Assembly: GCF_030122845.1 (NCBI RefSeq)
Contig: NZ_CP126084.1
Span: forward strand, 3,906,001-3,970,000
Source: Paenibacillus woosongensis
GTDB lineage: Bacteria > Bacillota > Bacilli > Paenibacillales > Paenibacillaceae
DNA length: 64,000 nt
Direction of reading: 5' to 3'
The position numbers and the translations under genes were made by a program. Below, piece by piece: positions 1 to 7,806 of the stretch (position 1 is its first letter; each line of letters begins with the position of its first letter). The notes below the pieces were generated by a model. It made no database searches. It saw nothing but the letters and a program-made list of their open reading frames with translations, and was not told where the DNA came from.

Positions 1-2277
1 TACCGAGCCCGGCATCAAGTCATCTCCGCTGACTCCGCCCTCGGGAAGCAATCCGTCACGGCGTAATTCGGGCGCTAAATGATCACCCGTAATGGATTCA
101 GGGCTTATATGCCGCGATTCTAGCACCGCTTTGCCGATATGCCGGCCCTTAATGACTTCCTCGCCCAAATGCCGATCCTGCACTGCGTTCTCTTTTAGCT
201 TGGCAGCCGTAACCGCTCCATCATTCAACGCCTTTTCCGATACTGAACCATCTGAGAAATGGTGACCCTTCAATACGCCCGTACCGAGGTGCCTGCTAGT
301 TACAGCTTCTGTTGCAACATGCTCGGACAATACGGCTCCCGGTGCCAGCGCGTCGCTTTGGACGGCCTCTCTCGATATATGCCGGGTCAGGATAGAAGCA
401 GGAGCAAGCTTGGAGGAGACTACGCTTCCTTCAGCAAGCTTGGATACCGTTACGGCCAAATCATTAATTTTGTCGCTTGTAACGCATTCGGGAGACAGTT
501 TCAGCGAAGTGATAGAATGATCCTGTAAATGGTGGGTAAATACGGCTCCATGATTAATATGCTCCTCTTCAACGGCCCCTGGCTGCAGTTGAATCCCTCC
601 GACGCTCTCCGGTGCTAAATGAGGGGCATGAACAGCTCCTTGAGCCAGATGGTAAGAATGGATCGCCCCGGCATCGATAGCCTTGGCTGTGACAGCTCCG
701 TCGGCAATCTTACTTCCGGTGATGCTCCCGTCCTTCAGTTTCTCGGAGATAATTGCCCCCTTCTGAATATGGGGCGTTGAAACGGAGTTTTGCGCCAAAT
801 GCCGATCCCCAACTTCACCTTCACCAATTTTATCTCCGGTCACAGCATCTTCTGCGATATGCCACTCCTCAATGGCATAGGACATGATATGCCCTCCCTG
901 TACGGATTCAGCCGCGATGTTCGGAGACTTCACCGCGCCGGGGGCAAGCTGTGCTGATTGAATCGAACCGGGGGCAAGATGCCTGGTCAATACAGCTTCA
1001 TCCGCTATTTTTTGCGGTAAAATGCTTTGGTCGGCGATTTTCGATGAGGTGACCGCCTGCTCGACGATTTGCATCGTGCCTACCGATTGATCAGACAGCT
1101 TCGTCGAAAGAATGCTGCGATCGGCCAGATGCTTGCCTTTGATTTGCCCTGCCCCGATATGCTCTTCGCCAATGCTGCTTGCACGAATATGAACCCGGTC
1201 AATCGATTCCGGCGCGAGATGCTCCGACTGGACGGCGTTCTCCTTAATATGCTGCGATGAGATGATCTTGTTCTCCAATTGCTCTGTTCCGACGCTAGAG
1301 TAGGCCAGCTGTTCTTTCCCAATCAGTCCGGGAGCCAAATTGCGCACATTAATCGCATCCTCGGCTAAATGGCGGCTTTGAATAGCACCGTCTTGAATTT
1401 TTCCCCCAGTAACAGCGCCGTCGCGAAGCTTGGAAGATGTGATGGACTGGTCGGCAAGCTTGGAGTTATCGATGACACCGTTGGCCAAATTGATCGTTTG
1501 AATACTGCCGCTCATAATTTTATCCGAGGTCACGGCTTGATCCTGCAGTAAATCCGTGGTCACGATCCAATCGCTCAAGTGGCGGCTCTGAATCGAATGA
1601 TCGGCCAGTTTGTCAGCTACGATGATGCCGTCAGCCAGCTTATCTGAAGTAATGCTGCCTTCCTGAAGCTTCTCCCCCCCAATGGAACGATTCCTGATCG
1701 TTCTTCCCTCGATGGAGCCGTCAACCAGATGCTCACCCGTAATGGATTCAGGTGCAATTTTGGATGAGGTTACCGCCCCATCGGCAATCTTGATGCCTTG
1801 GACAGCATAATCGGCTAGCCAGGCCGTGCCGATCGTCCCATACTTGATTCTCGATGCATCGATCGTATAAGGGGCGATTTTCGGCCCTGTTACGGCGGCA
1901 TCTCTCAAATCGTTCGTATAGACGATCCCTTCGTCAACAAGAGGTGTCTTCTTCTCCGCCAGATGCGCCGCCAAATTCAGGTTGGATAACGGTGCTTCAT
2001 CATCCGTATGCTCGGCGTTTGCCGTCACTGCTGATTCAGCCGCCTCCGCTGTATCGGCTAACTCATCCTCCTCGATAAAAAAATCGTCCGCCATCAAATC
2101 ATCATCAGGTGAAAATATTGCAGGCGCAGCAGATTGATGGATCCTCATATCCTTCGGCTCGGCTCGCCGCTCGTTTATTTCCGTCTCCAGCAGTTTAAGC
2201 TCATTAATATCCGGATTATCCACGTAATAAAGCGACTTTTTCTTCTTACCGCTTCTCGGGGGTTTGTTCTTCTTCAA
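1..2277 (-). CDS. Decapeptide-repeat protein, C-terminus beyond window edge
   Basis: The frame is open from a TTG start at 2277, preceded by an AAAGGAGAG ribosome site, to base 1, giving at least 759 residues. Residues 1-25 are very basic, followed by an acidic stretch to about 125. No signal peptide or membrane segment is visible. From about residue 130 the protein is an unbroken run of ten-residue units of the form [AS]-[IV]-x-[ST]-x-[KH]-[LI]-A-[DP]-[GQE], for example SITSSKLRDG and AIQSRHLAED. About 63 units occur without any insertion or deletion, so the 30-base period stays in register over 1.9 kb. Such repeats usually build a beta-solenoid and resemble those of phage tail fibres and of Paenibacillus proteins that NCBI calls WIAG-tail proteins; the latter link is from memory. 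The lack of a secretion signal would fit a spore-surface or particle-bound protein, but function is unknown. Confidence 0.85.
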   Translation of the reverse strand, partial: MKKNKPPRSGKKKKSLYYVDNPDINELKLLETEINERRAEPKDMRIHQSAAPAIFSPDDDLMADDFFIEEDELADTAEAAESAVTANAEHTDDEAPLSNLNLAAHLAEKKTPLVDEGIVYTNDLRDAAVTGPKIAPYTIDASRIKYGTIGTAWLADYAVQGIKIADGAVTSSKIAPESITGEHLVDGSIEGRTIRNRSIGGEKLQEGSITSDKLADGIIVADKLADHSIQSRHLSDWIVTTDLLQDQAVTSDKIMSGSIQTINLANGVIDNSKLADQSITSSKLRDGAVTGGKIQDGAIQSRHLAEDAINVRNLAPGLIGKEQLAYSSVGTEQLENKIISSQHIKENAVQSEHLAPESIDRVHIRASSIGEEHIGAGQIKGKHLADRSILSTKLSDQSVGTMQIVEQAVTSSKIADQSILPQKIADEAVLTRHLAPGSIQSAQLAPGAVKSPNIAAESVQGGHIMSYAIEEWHIAEDAVTGDKIGEGEVGDRHLAQNSVSTPHIQKGAIISEKLKDGSITGSKIADGAVTAKAIDAGAIHSYHLAQGAVHAPHLAPESVGGIQLQPGAVEEEHINHGAVFTHHLQDHSITSLKLSPECVTSDKINDLAVTVSKLAEGSVVSSKLAPASILTRHISREAVQSDALAPGAVLSEHVATEAVTSRHLGTGVLKGHHFSDGSVSEKALNDGAVTAAKLKENAVQDRHLGEEVIKGRHIGKAVLESRHISPESITGDHLAPELRRDGLLPEGGVSGDDLMPGSV

Positions 2278-2390
2278 GCCGTTCTCTCCTTTGCCCAGTA
2301 ATTAAATCGTCTGTGGCATCATATGCGAACGGCTAGGCACTTGTCACAGCTGCATTCTCTGCAGCCGCCCGATTCAACGCAGCACAATGC

Positions 2391-2428
2391 AAATAGCCCT
2401 AGCAAGACCGCTCTCGCCAAGGCTATTT
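2391..2428 (-). terminator. Hairpin after the lipoprotein gene
   Basis: On the minus strand AAATAGCC pairs with GGCTATTT across an imperfect inner stem, just after the stop of the lipoprotein gene. The U-run is poor, so this is a weak terminator call. Confidence 0.4.
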
Positions 2429-2437
2429 CCGTTTCAA

Positions 2438-3319
2438 TTATTGAGTTACGATAGAATTCAAGGAAGCATAGGCTAGCGGCACAAAGCCTTCCGACGGCTC
2501 GCCTTGCGGGATATTCACCTCAAACGCATACCCCTGTCCGCCAATTTCCTTGACAACATATTGCTGGCTCAGATCATTTCCGGCAGCCTGCAAGAACACG
2601 GAAGTATCCGGCATAAACCTGTTCATGACTTCGCCTGTAACTTCCTCGATCTTGCCTGTCTTTGACAACCTTTCCTTCGCATCACTCCGCAGGTCATCCG
2701 TGTTGTAATCGGAAGGGAGCTTAGTAATTTTCACCTTGTAATTCGAATCGTATTTCATGCTCAAAGTATCCGATTGCGGATCAAAGTCAAAAATATCAAA
2801 CACATAGAGCGCATATCCCTGGCCTTCAGCCAAATTGGCAGTTCGTTCTTCCTTCATTCCTTCAAGCTCAACCTCAAGCTGCTTGGTCGCGGGCAGCTCT
2901 CCCGATGTCCGGGGCGCCTCAGCCTTCTCCAGTCGGGTAAGAACCAGCTGTTTCAGCGAATCATCCCCGGGGACCGCCTTTTCTACGTATTCGAATTCGA
3001 CCGGGTCACTGGGTAACAATCCCTCAGCGATGGCGGAAATCGAGGCATCCATCTGGAATGGCATCGGTTCCCCGTTTACCTCTATTTCTAGCGAATGATT
3101 ATCCATCAATCCTACAAATCGGCCTGTTCCCTGTTTAGTTTCCTCATTTCCGGCATCTTCGGGAGGTTTGGTCTCATCGTGTATCTGGCTATTCCCGTTA
3201 TTCGAGTTTGCCGGTGTTCCCGGCTGTTCCGTTCCCGTCTTGCTGCACGCGGTTAGCGACACAGACAACGTTAGCACCACTGCTGCCAACAATATTAACA
3301 TTTTTCTGCTCTTATTCAT
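2438..3319 (-). CDS. Putative membrane-anchored lipoprotein
   Basis: A 293-residue protein with a lipoprotein signal peptide: basic MNKSRK start, hydrophobic core and lipobox LTAC, so it should be diacylated on Cys and displayed on the outer face of the membrane. A linker rich in Asn, Thr and Pro follows (about residues 25-60). The rest is acidic and mixed alpha/beta and I recognise no family. The start at 3319 is chosen because GGAGGTG lies just upstream and the signal peptide begins there; an in-frame ATG at 3367 lacks a ribosome site. It is a single gene between the repeat protein and bdbC. Function unknown. Confidence 0.8.
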   Translation of the reverse strand: MNKSRKMLILLAAVVLTLSVSLTACSKTGTEQPGTPANSNNGNSQIHDETKPPEDAGNEETKQGTGRFVGLMDNHSLEIEVNGEPMPFQMDASISAIAEGLLPSDPVEFEYVEKAVPGDDSLKQLVLTRLEKAEAPRTSGELPATKQLEVELEGMKEERTANLAEGQGYALYVFDIFDFDPQSDTLSMKYDSNYKVKITKLPSDYNTDDLRSDAKERLSKTGKIEEVTGEVMNRFMPDTSVFLQAAGNDLSQQYVVKEIGGQGYAFEVNIPQGEPSEGFVPLAYASLNSIVTQ

Positions 3320-3430
3320 TATGCACCTCCACCTACGATAACGTTTCAAGCACTCAAAATGTTGCACTATTTATTACCCGAATTCGCCGTCTGGCAGCTA
3401 GTCGCTAAGCCATCCCGCCTTCGTTCCAGC

Positions 3431-3469
3431 AAAAAGGCGCCCTTAGCCATTTAATGGCTGAGGGCGCCT
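3431..3469 (-). terminator. Rho-independent terminator of bdbD-bdbC
   Basis: Long GC-rich stem (AGGCGCCCT with AGGGCGCCT) followed on the minus strand by five T, directly after the bdbC stop. Confidence 0.85.
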
Positions 3470-3476
3470 GTAAGGC

Positions 3477-3926
3477 TTATTCATCGTTTGAGGCCGTTCT
3501 GGCGAGGAACAGACATACGGTAATTAATAAAAATGCAATTAATGCCATAAAAGGAATCGTGATGAATCCCCACCAATTCAAATAATCGATATTGCACGGA
3601 ATCCCTACTTTGCACGGCAGCAGCTGCGCCAAACCGGGAATTTTCTGCTGGGCGTAATGATAGATCGAGATAGATCCTCCGATAATGCTGAGCGGAAGGG
3701 CATATCCAATCATTCTGCGGTCGTTGCGAAACGCGGCCATGCCGAGCATAATCACGAGCGGATACATGAATATGCGCTGAAACCAGCACAGCTTGCAGGG
3801 CTCATAGTACAGCACTTCACTTAAATACAGGCTTCCTGCGGCAGCTACCATCGATACGAGCCAAGCAACATAAATGCCATATTCCCTAAAAAAAGAGCGT
3901 ACCGGGCCTTGGACCATCCTACTCAC
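3477..3926 (-). CDS. bdbC: Disulfide oxidoreductase BdbC (DsbB family)
   Basis: A 149-residue integral membrane protein with four hydrophobic segments, the usual DsbB/BdbC size. It carries both cysteine pairs of the family: C44-K-L-C47 after the first helix, and C105/C111 in the second extracellular loop (PCKVGIPC). Family knowledge: BdbC passes electrons from the thiol oxidase BdbD to menaquinone, re-oxidising BdbD so that exported proteins gain disulfides (competence and secreted proteins in B. subtilis). Its start lies inside the end of bdbD with an 8-base overlap, so the pair is translationally coupled, and a strong terminator follows. Confidence 0.93.
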   Translation of the reverse strand: MSRMVQGPVRSFFREYGIYVAWLVSMVAAAGSLYLSEVLYYEPCKLCWFQRIFMYPLVIMLGMAAFRNDRRMIGYALPLSIIGGSISIYHYAQQKIPGLAQLLPCKVGIPCNIDYLNWWGFITIPFMALIAFLLITVCLFLARTASNDE

Positions 3927-4632
3927 CCTTCAATTCGTTTTCTATCGCTTTCTTGATCTCGGTGTAGTCTCCAAAGTTCCCGTTATACGGCTTGCCGTTA
4001 ATGAATATCGTAGGTGTTCCCTGAACTCTGAGCTGATTCGCTTTGTTTCGGTGCTCGTCCACTTCGTTCTGGTACGTCTTCTCTTCGATATCCTTGCGGA
4101 GAAGATCGTAGTCGATGCCAATGTTCTCCTTCTGCGCCAGCTCGACCAGATAATCGACCGTCGCCCACTGCTCGTTCTCGTTCCCTTGATTTGTGTACAA
4201 GGCATCAAAATAAGTCCAGAATGCTTCGTTGCTTTGATGGTATACAGACTGCGCTGCCAATGCAGCCGTATCTGAATCAGGTCCGAGAAAAGGATAGTTC
4301 ATAAAATAAAAGGCAGCCTTGCCCTGATCTACATAATCGCTTTGGATTTGCGGCTTGACAAGTTCATTGAAAATGCTGCATGCCGGGCACTTATAATCTC
4401 CAAATTCTACGATTTTAATAGGAGCGTTCGGATCTCCCAATACCGGAAGGCCGGCATACTCAAACGCCTCTGCTTTGGGTTTCGTCGGGATCAGTAAAAC
4501 AATAATACAGAGCGCCAACAGCACCCCAACCGTGGAAAACCAAATCACCCGTCTTGTCTTCTGTTTTTGCTGCTGCTTCATTTGTTCCGATTTGCGCTGC
4601 GCCAACGCATTAGTTTGTTTTTTCGGCGGCAT
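3919..4632 (-). CDS. bdbD: Thiol-disulfide oxidoreductase BdbD (DsbA family)
   Basis: A 237-residue protein with a basic Gln/Lys-rich N-terminus, one membrane anchor at about residues 30-48 and an extracellular thioredoxin-like DsbA domain. The active site is C82-P-A-C85 in FGDYKCPACS and the cis-Pro loop is GTPTIFING near the C-terminus. Known role of the family: it oxidises thiols of exported proteins and is re-oxidised by BdbC, whose gene follows with overlap. First gene of a two-gene operon; the start is at an ATG after GAAAGAGGGGATG. Confidence 0.93.
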   Translation of the reverse strand: MPPKKQTNALAQRKSEQMKQQQKQKTRRVIWFSTVGVLLALCIIVLLIPTKPKAEAFEYAGLPVLGDPNAPIKIVEFGDYKCPACSIFNELVKPQIQSDYVDQGKAAFYFMNYPFLGPDSDTAALAAQSVYHQSNEAFWTYFDALYTNQGNENEQWATVDYLVELAQKENIGIDYDLLRKDIEEKTYQNEVDEHRNKANQLRVQGTPTIFINGKPYNGNFGDYTEIKKAIENELKGE

Positions 4633-4822
4633 GTCATCCCCTCTTTCTTTAAATTTGCATATTCACATTATACAGTGTAACCAACCTTGTTACAAAGGAA
4701 TGTTTTCGCTTTGTTGTATTGGAATTATAATACATAACATGAATATATTATACTATTATTATAGAAAAACATCTAACACCACAATGCTAGAATCGTATAA
4801 ATCTAAATTTAAGACAAAACCT

Positions 4823-4848
4823 AAAAAAGACGGCCCGATAGACCGCCT
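4823..4848 (-). terminator. Terminator of ctc
   Basis: Minus-strand GGCGGTC-TATC-GGGCCGTC stem (with G-U pairs) followed by seven T, 25 bases after the ctc stop. Confidence 0.7.
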
Positions 4849-4873
4849 TTCCTGTACACAGATAAACTGGAAA

Positions 4874-5515
4874 TTATTCTTTTTCCCCGGCGCCGTCAGC
4901 AGCCTCCGGCTCCGCTCCAGCGTCGCCCTCCGCCTCTGCCTCGGGCTCTGCCACGCGCGGGAGCACGACTGAAGCCAGTAGCTCATCCTTCAGGGCAATC
5001 AATGAGATGCCTTCTGGCAGCTGGACGTCAGCGGCAACCAGCTTGTCTCCGGTGCCAAGCGGAGTCACATCCACCTCGAGCCCGGACGGCAGGACATCCG
5101 GCAAACCTTCGATTTCAAGCTCCGTCGCTTGAATTTGCAGAATTCCGCCAACCTTAGTTCCTTCGGCCGTCCCATTGTAAATCAGCGGCACCTTAACGCG
5201 AATCGGTTTATTTTTCGACACCTTCTGGAAATCGACATGAAGTATTTTGCCGCCTCGCTGCTGAACATCCTTTATCAATACCGGAATGCCCTCAGCCCCG
5301 TCGATCCGCAGCTCAAAAAATTCGGTGCGTCCCGTACGAGCCACTCTGGCCAGTTGTTTCTCGTCCACGTAAATAGACTGGGCTTCCGTTCCGCCTCCGT
5401 ACACGCTAGCAGGAATGCCCCCATTTTTCCTTAATCGGTGAAGTGAAGAGCGGGTAAACTCCGTCCTCTTTGAGACGTCTAAGTACTGGGTTCGTTGATT
5501 CGTACTCGCAGTCAT
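4874..5515 (-). CDS. ctc: 50S ribosomal protein L25/general stress protein Ctc
   Basis: A 213-residue two-domain L25 (TL5/CTC) protein. An N-terminal L25 beta-barrel (about 1-95, with RKNGGIPASVYGGG and HVDFQKV) binds 5S rRNA. A C-terminal beta domain follows (about 98-185, PLIYNGTAEGTKVGGIL), then a Glu/Ala-rich acidic tail of some 30 residues. The start at 5515 fits GAGGAGGGTG six bases upstream; a longer reading from 5533 would place the ribosome site inside the gene. In Bacillus, Ctc is made under stress and joins ribosomes. Single-gene unit with its own terminator. Confidence 0.93.
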   Translation of the reverse strand: MTASTNQRTQYLDVSKRTEFTRSSLHRLRKNGGIPASVYGGGTEAQSIYVDEKQLARVARTGRTEFFELRIDGAEGIPVLIKDVQQRGGKILHVDFQKVSKNKPIRVKVPLIYNGTAEGTKVGGILQIQATELEIEGLPDVLPSGLEVDVTPLGTGDKLVAADVQLPEGISLIALKDELLASVVLPRVAEPEAEAEGDAGAEPEAADGAGEKE

Positions 5516-5636
5516 ACGTAACACCCTCCTCATTGTAATGCCATGGCTGAAACCACATTGTTATTTTACCCAATTCTCCGCTATTCCTAACGTTGCCACC
5601 ACCTTATAATTCCTTAATCGCTAAATACGCAGATAC

Positions 5637-5664
5637 GAAAAAAAACCGGCGCATCTGCGCCGGC
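5637..5664 (-). terminator. Terminator of ptsGHI
   Basis: Perfect 8-base stem CCGGCGCA/TGCGCCGG followed on the minus strand by eight T; it lies 75 bases after the ptsI stop. Confidence 0.9.
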
Positions 5665-5740
5665 TGGAAAGAAACCCAAATATTTTGTTGGAAAAGCTGA
5701 AACCTGAAAAGTAATACCTGATAAGTTTTAGAATAGCGCT

Positions 5741-7453
5741 TTATTGTTGGATGCCTCTGACAAGCTCCACGACTTCCTCGGCTGTGCTTAGCTGCAGCGC
5801 TTTGGCCGCCAGCTCCTGCATTTCTGCCTTGGAGAGCTTGGCGATTTGCGAACGCGCTGGCAGAATCGAAGTGGCGCTCATGCTGAACTCATCCAATCCA
5901 AGCCCAAGCAGCAGCGGAATTGCTGTGGAATCTCCCGCCATCTCTCCGCACATGCCTGCCCAGCGCCCTTCTTTGTGAGCGGCATCGATAACCATTTTCA
6001 CCAAACGCAAAATCGCCGGGTTGTATGGCTGATACAAATAGGAAACGCGCTCGTTCATCCGGTCGGCAGCCATCGTATATTGGATAAGATCATTCGTGCC
6101 GATGCTGAAGAAGTCAACCTCTTTGGCAAACTGATCAGCCAGCACCGCCGTTGCCGGAATTTCCACCATAATCCCGATCTGGATGTCCTCCGATACGGAT
6201 ACGCCTTCAGCCGCTAGTTTATCCTTCTCCTCCAGCAGCAGGGCTTTTGCCTGACGGAATTCATCCAGCGTAGCGATCATCGGGAACATGATCCGCAAAT
6301 TCCCGTAAATGCTCGCCCGCAGTAAAGCGCGAAGCTGTGTCCGGAAAATATCCGTCCGCTCCAGACAGAGACGTACGGCCCGAAAACCGAGGAATGGATT
6401 CATTTCCTTCGGCAAGTCCAGATATGGCAGCTCTTTGTCGCCGCCGATATCCAGCGTCCTTACGACTACCGGCTTGCCTTCCATTTTCTCAAGCACCGTT
6501 TTGTAGGCGTTGAATTGCACTTCCTCCGAAGGAAGCTCCGTCCGGCCCATATAAAGGAACTCGGTACGGTACAGCCCTACGCCTTCGCCGCCGTTCTCCA
6601 GTACGCCAGCCACATCGTTTGGCGTTCCAATGTTGGCCGCCAGCTCCACATGAACCCCGTCGCGGGAAACCGTCGGAACCTCACGCAGCTTCTTCCACTC
6701 TTCGATTTGCTGCAAATGCTGGTCACGCTTCGCTGTATACTGCTCAACAACATCAGGCGAAGGATTTACGATGACGGTTCCGTCCAGTCCATCGACGATC
6801 AGCAGATCGCCGTTGTTTACCTGGCTCAGCACGTCCTTTGTTCCAACAACCGCCGGAATTTCCAGGGAACGCGCCATAATGGCCGAATGCGAAGTACGGC
6901 CGCCGATATTCGTCGTAAAGCCTTTTACATATTTGCGGTTAAGCTGCGCCGTATCCGAAGGCGTCAGGTCTTCCGCTACTACGATAACCTCCTCGCTGAT
7001 CTCAGCGGGATTTACGTAATTCAGACCAAGCAGATGAGTCAGTACGCGCTTCGTAACGTCCCTCATATCCGCCGCACGCTCCTTGAGATAGTCGCTCTTC
7101 ATGTTCTCAAACATGGAGATGAACTGCTGGGCGGTTTCGTTCAGAGCAAATTCGGCGCTGACTTTTTCCGTATTGATTTTGTCCCGTACAGGGGTAAGCA
7201 GCTCAGGGTCGTTCAGAATGAGCAGATGCGATTCGAAAATCTCTGCCTTCTTCTCCCCCAGCTCTTGAAGCGTGCGCGCTTTAATTGCCTCAAGCTCCTG
7301 CTGCGACTTCGATAAAGCTTCGTCCAGGCGAGCGTTCTCTGCCGCAGGATCCTCGATCTCCCGGCGCTTTACCGTATAATCAGGGTGCTCCAGCTTGAAA
7401 ACCGGAGCAATCGCTACACCTGCCGATGCAGCAATCCCATTGATGTTAAGCAT
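5741..7453 (-). CDS. ptsI: Phosphoenolpyruvate-protein phosphotransferase (PTS enzyme I)
   Basis: A 570-residue enzyme I of normal length. Domains: N-terminal HPr-binding and phosphohistidine part, with the active His (about residue 189) in [12 protein letters not shown], then a PEP-binding TIM barrel with [14 protein letters not shown] and the catalytic Cys in GMCGEMAGD. It transfers phosphate from PEP to HPr in the cytoplasm, feeding all PTS permeases. The start overlaps the end of ptsH by 8 bases, which implies coupled translation. It is last in the ptsG-ptsH-ptsI operon and followed by a strong terminator. Confidence 0.97.
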   Translation of the reverse strand: MLNINGIAASAGVAIAPVFKLEHPDYTVKRREIEDPAAENARLDEALSKSQQELEAIKARTLQELGEKKAEIFESHLLILNDPELLTPVRDKINTEKVSAEFALNETAQQFISMFENMKSDYLKERAADMRDVTKRVLTHLLGLNYVNPAEISEEVIVVAEDLTPSDTAQLNRKYVKGFTTNIGGRTSHSAIMARSLEIPAVVGTKDVLSQVNNGDLLIVDGLDGTVIVNPSPDVVEQYTAKRDQHLQQIEEWKKLREVPTVSRDGVHVELAANIGTPNDVAGVLENGGEGVGLYRTEFLYMGRTELPSEEVQFNAYKTVLEKMEGKPVVVRTLDIGGDKELPYLDLPKEMNPFLGFRAVRLCLERTDIFRTQLRALLRASIYGNLRIMFPMIATLDEFRQAKALLLEEKDKLAAEGVSVSEDIQIGIMVEIPATAVLADQFAKEVDFFSIGTNDLIQYTMAADRMNERVSYLYQPYNPAILRLVKMVIDAAHKEGRWAGMCGEMAGDSTAIPLLLGLGLDEFSMSATSILPARSQIAKLSKAEMQELAAKALQLSTAEEVVELVRGIQQ

Positions 7454-7724
7454 TTACTTCGCCTAACCCTTCATTAACCATTACGTCAGTGAGCGCTTGA
7501 AGCGCTTCTGCGGCATTGTCTCCATCGACAGTCAACGTAATGAGATCGCCTTTTTCAAGCCCTAGGGAAAGTACGCCAAGAATGGACTTCAAGGTCACTT
7601 TTTTGCCGTTAGCTTCCGCGAATACTTCAGCTCCGCTGAATTTGTTTGCTGTATTTACCAGCGCTGTGGCTGGGCGTGCATGAATACCATCTTCATCCGT
7701 AATTCTGAATACTTTTTCCATCAT
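7446..7724 (-). CDS. ptsH: Phosphocarrier protein HPr
   Basis: A 92-residue HPr. The phosphorylatable His is H15 in GIHARPAT when the first of two adjacent ATGs is used, which is why I keep 7724 as start. The regulatory serine is in [10 protein letters not shown] (residue 47, equal to Ser46 of B. subtilis). HPr relays phosphate from enzyme I to EIIA; Ser46-phosphorylated HPr is the CcpA corepressor in Firmicutes, which matters for the cre-like sites in the sugar locus near 57-63 kb. Overlaps ptsI by 8 bases. Confidence 0.96.
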   Translation of the reverse strand: MMEKVFRITDEDGIHARPATALVNTANKFSGAEVFAEANGKKVTLKSILGVLSLGLEKGDLITLTVDGDNAAEALQALTDVMVNEGLGEVNA

Positions 7725-7764
7725 AAGTACACTCGCTTTCTGTTAAAATTTAGTTTATTTGAAC

Positions 7765-7784
7765 CCCTCATCTGCGGATGAGGG
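7765..7784 (-). promoter_or_regulatory. Hairpin between ptsG and ptsH
   Basis: Perfect 8-base stem CCCTCATC/GATGAGGG with a 4-base loop in the 82-base gap after ptsG. No T-run follows, so it is more likely an mRNA processing or stabilising element than a full terminator. Confidence 0.5.
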
Positions 7785-7806
7785 ATGTTGTAACCCCAGG
7801 CCGTGC

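Noticed and set aside
1..1890. Regular 30-base repetition that could be mistaken for a CRISPR array
   Set aside because: The units are coding and diverged at most positions, there is no constant repeat alternating with unique spacers, and the reading frame stays open throughout.
6515..7315. 266-codon open frame antisense to ptsI
   Set aside because: Shadow of the high-GC third positions of ptsI; no ribosome site or recognisable domain.
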